64,000 nucleotides of DNA from assembly GCF_016086655.4 (NCBI RefSeq), contig NC_092584.1:12761907-12825906 (forward strand), written 5' to 3'. How positions within the stretch are numbered: the first letter of the stretch is position 1; every line of letters starts with the position of its first letter. The DNA is from Lepeophtheirus salmonis. Taxonomy: Eukaryota > Arthropoda > Copepoda > Siphonostomatoida > Caligidae. The translations under genes and the position numbers were made by a program. Below, piece after piece: positions 59,036-64,000 of the stretch. Below the pieces are notes generated by a model that was given only the letters and a program-made list of their open reading frames with translations, was not told the origin of the DNA and ran no database searches.

Positions 59036-61600
59036 AATCAAAATTAATCACGCTTCCAAAATCTGATTCTTTTAAAAAAATATATTTTTTGTGGTTACAC
59101 TAACGCTTAAATCAAATTATTTAGATATATTATAAGATAGTTCAGTAAATTGATTCTATTGTTTGCAAAATATAGAAATATGAATCCAAATTTTACTTTA
59201 TATATTTAAAATTTATATTTCGTTTAATATATTCAAATAAGGATCTACTTTATCTACTACGAGTGTAGTAATTCCGTGATCAATTCATTTCTTCAATTAA
59301 GTATCACAAATTTTCTTGTATAATACTGTACAAATAAATATCAAGAGGCACCATGACACTGGGTCTAAGAGTAGATAAGTTTTAAAAAAGTGGCATAACT
59401 AATTCATGTAGTTACAAAGTAGGAATAACTATTCATATTTAAAATACTAAATTAATTAATAAAAATAACTTACTTTTATACCTATAAGAGTATGTATCGA
59501 AGTGATATCCTGGATTCCAATCGGCTTCCAAACTGTTAGACTGAGAAAAACAAGTTACCCGCGAACCGTTTTTTAAGAATACGGAAAAGTTCATGAACTG
59601 TTAATTTTTATAAACCAACCAAAAAGAATGAATTATCGACATTCATATAGTGTGTTCTCTCCATGCTCCAAACCAAAGTTATTAATCAAGTAACTCAACG
59701 AAAACCACGTGAGCAATATTTGTACATGGTACTGACTAAACCGACCCTTTTTGTCTACTTGAAGCCTGAAATAGTTCTCCATATCCAAATACAAGAGAAC
59801 CAGATCGGAATTGTATCAAACACCCTAAAATTTAGATGATGATCCGTTAATAACAGGAAACTGTTAGCATAAAGAACATAATTGAATGGGAACCAGCAAA
59901 CTAAGGATTTCTAGCATCACCAGTACGTCGTATGATATGTTTCTTTCCCAACAAATAAAAAGTTTTTTATACACAAAAAGGAAAGCCTTCTTCAAAGTAA
60001 AGGCTTTCTTAACAAAAAATAATTCTTTTTTAATTTTAAAGTTTTCCTTCTATATATGTATGTACACTGTTATATGATATTAATAAATACATCGTGGAAT
60101 GAGTGAAGCAACATATTGCAATTTTGTATGTAATTTTCAAATTAAATATTTTGGGATTTTAACTGTCGTTAATAAAATGATTTATAGATTTATGTCATAA
60201 AAGTATTCTATACAAAACTAAAAATATGTACATTTCCAGTTTCAATGACACTATATAAAAGGGTTTGATCTTGATGCTTATGTACAAAGTATGTGTGAGT
60301 TCGGATATCCAATGCTTGCTTGGATTAAGGATGATATACATTTATTGTACTCGAGTACTATGGATCCGGATCCAATATACTTCCTTTGACAATTGATTGT
60401 CATAAAATTGTTCTCTGCGATGAAATTCATTTTAACTGACCAGAGAACATCAATGAAGGCAGATCTTAGGAATGCAATCCTTTTCTTAAGAGCAAACTGA
60501 GATATTTAATTACCAGGGATATACCAATACCAAATTTTCATTCGATTACTTGACTCCAAAAATATGGATCCACTTGTCAATTCTGATGAATCAGTACACC
60601 CATATGAAAATACTTGTCTGTTGTTCATTGTTAAATAGTATTGGTAATTATAGGGAGGTATTCAGTTATGGGGGTTATTAGGAATAAGAAAAATCCCTTT
60701 TGTATGAAATCCACGTTGATGGGGATTTTTTAACTAGTGAAACCCATAAAATGAGGAAATCATTTTTCAAAGTCAACTTTATACCATTTTTCCTTGTATT
60801 TTTTTAGTAATGTAAGACAATAAAAACATTTAATTATCACAAATTATTTAATATAATCTATCAAGACCAGATACCTGTAAAATGGGTATTGACTTGATTT
60901 TTAATCCGGTACCATTTCAATATTGTAAAATTTAAATCATCTGAACTTGATCAATATTTAATAAGCAATTTTTTAAATTGAAAGTTTGGATAATAAGTAA
61001 TAACCAAAAGTTTTAATTCTAGGTATGATATTAAATACTATACAAAAGTATAAACTTCTATTATACGGATATATAGATATGGGATGAACGATATCATTAA
61101 CCACTATGAAAAAAAAATTCTACTCGATATATAGTTTTATAATTTATTATCATAATATTTAAAAAAAAAAGATAAGACCAGAATATACCACTCTACCTAT
61201 GTATACAAGGAGTTAGAATGATTTAAACAGCGCGTTAAGTTAAATCATCGGTATTAAATCAAAATCAAAGGTATATGTCTTTATTACTCAAATACTTTTG
61301 TATGTGTACCACTTTGCAGAGTGGCCGTTTCTCATCGTTTTCTCGTAGTATTAATCAAGATAGATAAAAAAATCGTATACATATATTTATTCAAGTGTAT
61401 GACTTGCTATATTCGGAAATCAGACTTGAAATTCCCATAAGACTCGGGACTTGATTTTCAATATCCAGACATACTAGACTTGAAATTTCTGCGAGTCCAC
61501 ATTTCTGGCTCCCATACAATTTTTATAATAGATCTAGTATGAAGAAATTTATTATTTTTCCGATAGATAGATTTAGTAATCTGTGTTGTATAAGTCCGAT
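59036..61600. other. Non-coding stretch
   Basis: A small hairpin aaagcctt...aaggcttt lies near 59981-60008. 61420-61510 has gactcgg...acttg phrases. No gene recognised. Confidence 0.4.
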
Positions 61601-61629
61601 CAGGTTCAATAAGATCTCTTATTAATTAT

Positions 61630-61825
61630 ATATAATTAATGTAGCCGTTGTTAAAGGGAATGATAGCTTTTCGGGAGCGGCAGAAGACCTGGTATCCGCT
61701 ACGGAAATAGTAATCTGGCATAGCTATCTGACAGTCAGTTTGATGGCCTTTCCCATGACATGCACTCAAAAGGTGTAGTCGAGGGTATTGGCATCAGGGC
61801 TGTAGTGGGCCAAAAGTGTCAAAAA
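61630..61825 (-). pseudogene. maT-like transposase C-terminal fragment, copy E
   Basis: At the nucleotide level attaatgtagccg, atgatagctt and gcatgcactcaaaaggtgta-like phrases match copy D (attaatgtagccgccatt, caccaaaaaggtgtcg). The minus-strand frame is decayed but corresponds to the last 60 residues of the transposase. It breaks off at the same place as copy D, near gcatcagg. Confidence 0.6.
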
Positions 61826-61829
61826 AAAG

Positions 61830-62215
61830 AGTTCAAACATACTCAAAGGACTAATTCTAAAGAGTTTTACAACAGAGGAAATGAGTTAGAAAAAAAAAAT
61901 TACAACTGTTCAAAAAGAAATAATTTAAAAAAAAATTCAAAATCACAAAAAAAGTTTTATAGAATCTTTCGCTTTTCTCAAAAAAATATTTTTTTGGGAA
62001 ACAAATTTCTAATATAAAATTCAAATAAAAAAATTAATATTATTATTTTTAATTAAATTTCAAAAATCCACTGCTATTCACAAAAAATTTGAAAAATTTA
62101 ATTAAATTTCAAATATTACAATTTTTGGAAAAAAATTTCAAATTTCAAATTTTCGATTAAAAAACCAAAATTCCTTAATGGAGGAGGGGCTACAGGACCT
62201 CAATATCCCCCCCTG
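61830..62215. repeat. AT-rich dispersed repeat with G/C-run terminus
   Basis: aaatttcaaatattac-type words lead into aatggaggaggggctacagg and cccccctgctg. Same family as 21735-22155, in the opposite orientation. Confidence 0.5.
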
Positions 62216-62345
62216 CTGAGTTATAATTGTCGGACATTCTTGGACACAGAGTAGAATGAAGGATTTACATAATAGTCATTCTGCCCAATTACCTTGTTTC
62301 TTTCCATCTACCCCTTCTCCCTTGTCACAGCTGATCTAATGAAGC
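62216..62345. repeat. Copy of the 33350 dispersed repeat
   Basis: gagttataattgtcggacat ... ccccttctcccttgtcacag then ctgat matches the order of landmarks at 33395-33512. Confidence 0.5.
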
Positions 62346-63557
62346 ATCATAACAGCTAAGCTGTTCTCCTCTAAAAACCGGGTTGATTTTCTATTTATTT
62401 TTATTTTTACAATACCCAAAGTACGTTTGATTTTCAACAACTATCCTCATATATATTATAAACTCAAATTTTTCTAATTAATTCATTCTGTCTATGAGTA
62501 AGGAACACATCAAGAAGTATATAAGTACTCTTAAACTATGCTTTACTTATTCGTTTAAAAAATAGCTTTTGTTTGTGAAAGGCTCTATTTTGATTCTCTT
62601 CAAAAATAAATAAATGCAATCTAGAAACTTCAAGAACAATTTAAAATCATTGATTAATTACCCATCTCAAACTTAGTATTTCCTCATTTTTAATATTTAT
62701 TTTAAATTGTGTTTTACCTTCTTTTTGAAAAAAAATAAAACAAATATAAAGGCCACTTAATGTCATTGTTTATTTGGCTAGATTAGACTAAACGAAATCT
62801 ATTCGTAAACCAGTGTTTTTTCCAACAAAATGTCAGATCGAAATTTGATGACAAAATTAATAATTAATACTTTCTTTATTGACGATCAATAATAAAAGTG
62901 TCATGCATTTTACTAATATTTTATAAATTATGTAGTTCACATTCAGCAGGGTGAAGGTCTTCAACAAGGAAAACGGAGTAATATAAATGTGATAAAGATC
63001 CAAATCCCGGTGAGAATAATACACACACCCTGAAAAGAGGCGACAAAACAGATCAAATGATAAATAAACAAAACATAAAAATGTATGGTAAATTATTCAA
63101 CACAAGACAATCTTTTTGAGAATGTCCTCAGTTACATATTCTGATATCACTGATTAGTTTAAATTTGAGGGATCTGGAGAACAATAATTTTAATATAATT
63201 ATAGCAAATATTCTTTTCAACGTATTGTAGAGAAATAAAAATCCTAAAACTAAATCTATAGATAATTAAATGTTAAGCGCTACCTAGGTAATACTATAAG
63301 TAACAGGAGAACTCACATTTTGTTGAATATATTCGTAGAATTTTAATTTTGGTGGTAGCCAGATACAGAAGGTTTAAAATACAGGTTTCTATAGTGATTT
63401 ACGCTGTTGAAGGCTGCTCTTTAAGCCAAATATTCAGGTGTTAGATTAAATACCCTTTCGTTCTTACTACAACACACTGATACTTGAGTGATTTTGGTGA
63501 CTTGCTTATTATTTATGTATTTCTTTTTCCACTGGGATTTGTATAAAAATCGATATA
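62346..63557. other. Non-coding stretch
   Basis: No gene or element recognised before the terminal MITE. The ORF at 63421 runs into the MITE terminal repeat and is not supported. Confidence 0.4.
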
Positions 63558-63983
63558 CCGGGCCAACCGTTATTATGTATTCTTTCCTAATATGCAAATT
63601 TTGGGAGATCAAAGGTCATTTTTTTTCAATTACAAATATAAATGATAAATAAAGCAATCCTTATTAACTATGGACCTCCATTATGCAAACTCATATTTGT
63701 TATATTAGCAATCCCCGGCGTGAAATTGTACCGGAAGGACATTGGGGAGCAGACTGGGACTCCAGGAAGACGATTTACAATGTCTCCAATCAATGAAACG
63801 CTGCTATTTTAATCATCTTTTCGTACTGTGTGATCATGGGGGCGAATAAGATAATGTTTTTCTTAGCAATGGACAGCTAATTATGCGTCTACTACATCAC
63901 TTATAGGCAAATCGTAAAAAATTTACTTGTAATCTCTCAAAGTTTGCATAATAGGGATTCGTAAATAATAACGGCTGGCCCGG
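63558..63983. mobile_element. 426 bp MITE with ~60 bp terminal inverted repeats
   Basis: The left end ccgggccaaccgttattatg and the right end, reverse-complemented ccgggccagccgttattatt, match closely and stay alignable for about 55 bp, including tatgcaaatttt/tatgcaaacttt and gggagat/gagagat. TA flanks both sides (63556-63557, 63984-63985), as for Tc1/mariner MITEs. A third partial copy of the tatgcaaac phrase lies at 63684. No coding sequence. Confidence 0.75.
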
Positions 63984-64000
63984 TATGTTTTATTGTTTTA

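Noticed and set aside
60390..60560. Possible Tc1 transposase piece on the minus strand
   Set aside because: Fragments such as KRIAFLRSAFIDVLWS were only loosely similar and no catalytic motif could be placed.

Overview
This is a eukaryotic nuclear window: strongly AT-rich, intron-containing, with almost no long open reading frames and a dense layer of decayed transposable elements. It is probably an arthropod. The mix of degenerate Tc1/mariner (maT-like) elements is what I would expect of a caligid copepod (sea louse), but that species-level idea is inference from element style, not proof. I see no prokaryotic, organellar, viral, rRNA or tRNA gene.

One host gene can be supported. On the minus strand a two-exon gene encodes a 294-residue PIH1 domain-containing protein most like PIH1D2. 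Exon 1 (22405-22584) starts with the ATG and exon 2 (9791-10495) ends with TAG. They join in phase 0 across an 11.9 kb intron. A CRE-like octamer lies about 25 bp upstream of the ATG and a possible poly(A) signal lies about 200 bp after the stop.

The giant intron (10496-22404) is a graveyard of elements: a Tc1-type terminus and a Tc1-like transposase remnant, a 3.1 kb DNA transposon with near-perfect terminal inverted repeats and a spliced, unclassified transposase-like protein (11859-14974), a long fold-back element (16709-17448), a nearly full-length maT-type transposase pseudogene (18145-19175), and AT-rich dispersed repeats.

Upstream of the gene (22.6-64 kb) I find no confident host exon. 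The space holds a dimeric ~110/220 bp minisatellite element at two loci (23.5-24.6 kb and 55.2-55.6 kb), five related copies of a maT-like element, of which two share the same internal-deletion junction (25.0, 28.7, 31.8, 41.6 and 61.6 kb), further Tc1/mariner transposase pieces (34.6, 36.2, 39.3, 40.0, 43.0, 48.4, 56.9 and 58.6 kb), an L1-like LINE remnant with endonuclease and reverse transcriptase (46.4-48.2 kb), hAT-type MITEs (45.8 kb, probably 35.0 and 52.6 kb), a TA-flanked MITE at the right edge (63.6 kb), and several AT-rich or phrase-repeat families. All transposases are broken by stops, frameshifts or lost catalytic residues, so none looks able to move by itself.

The best candidate for something under-described is the 3.1 kb element at 11859-14974, which ties a widespread-looking terminal repeat to a protein family I cannot assign to any named transposase superfamily.
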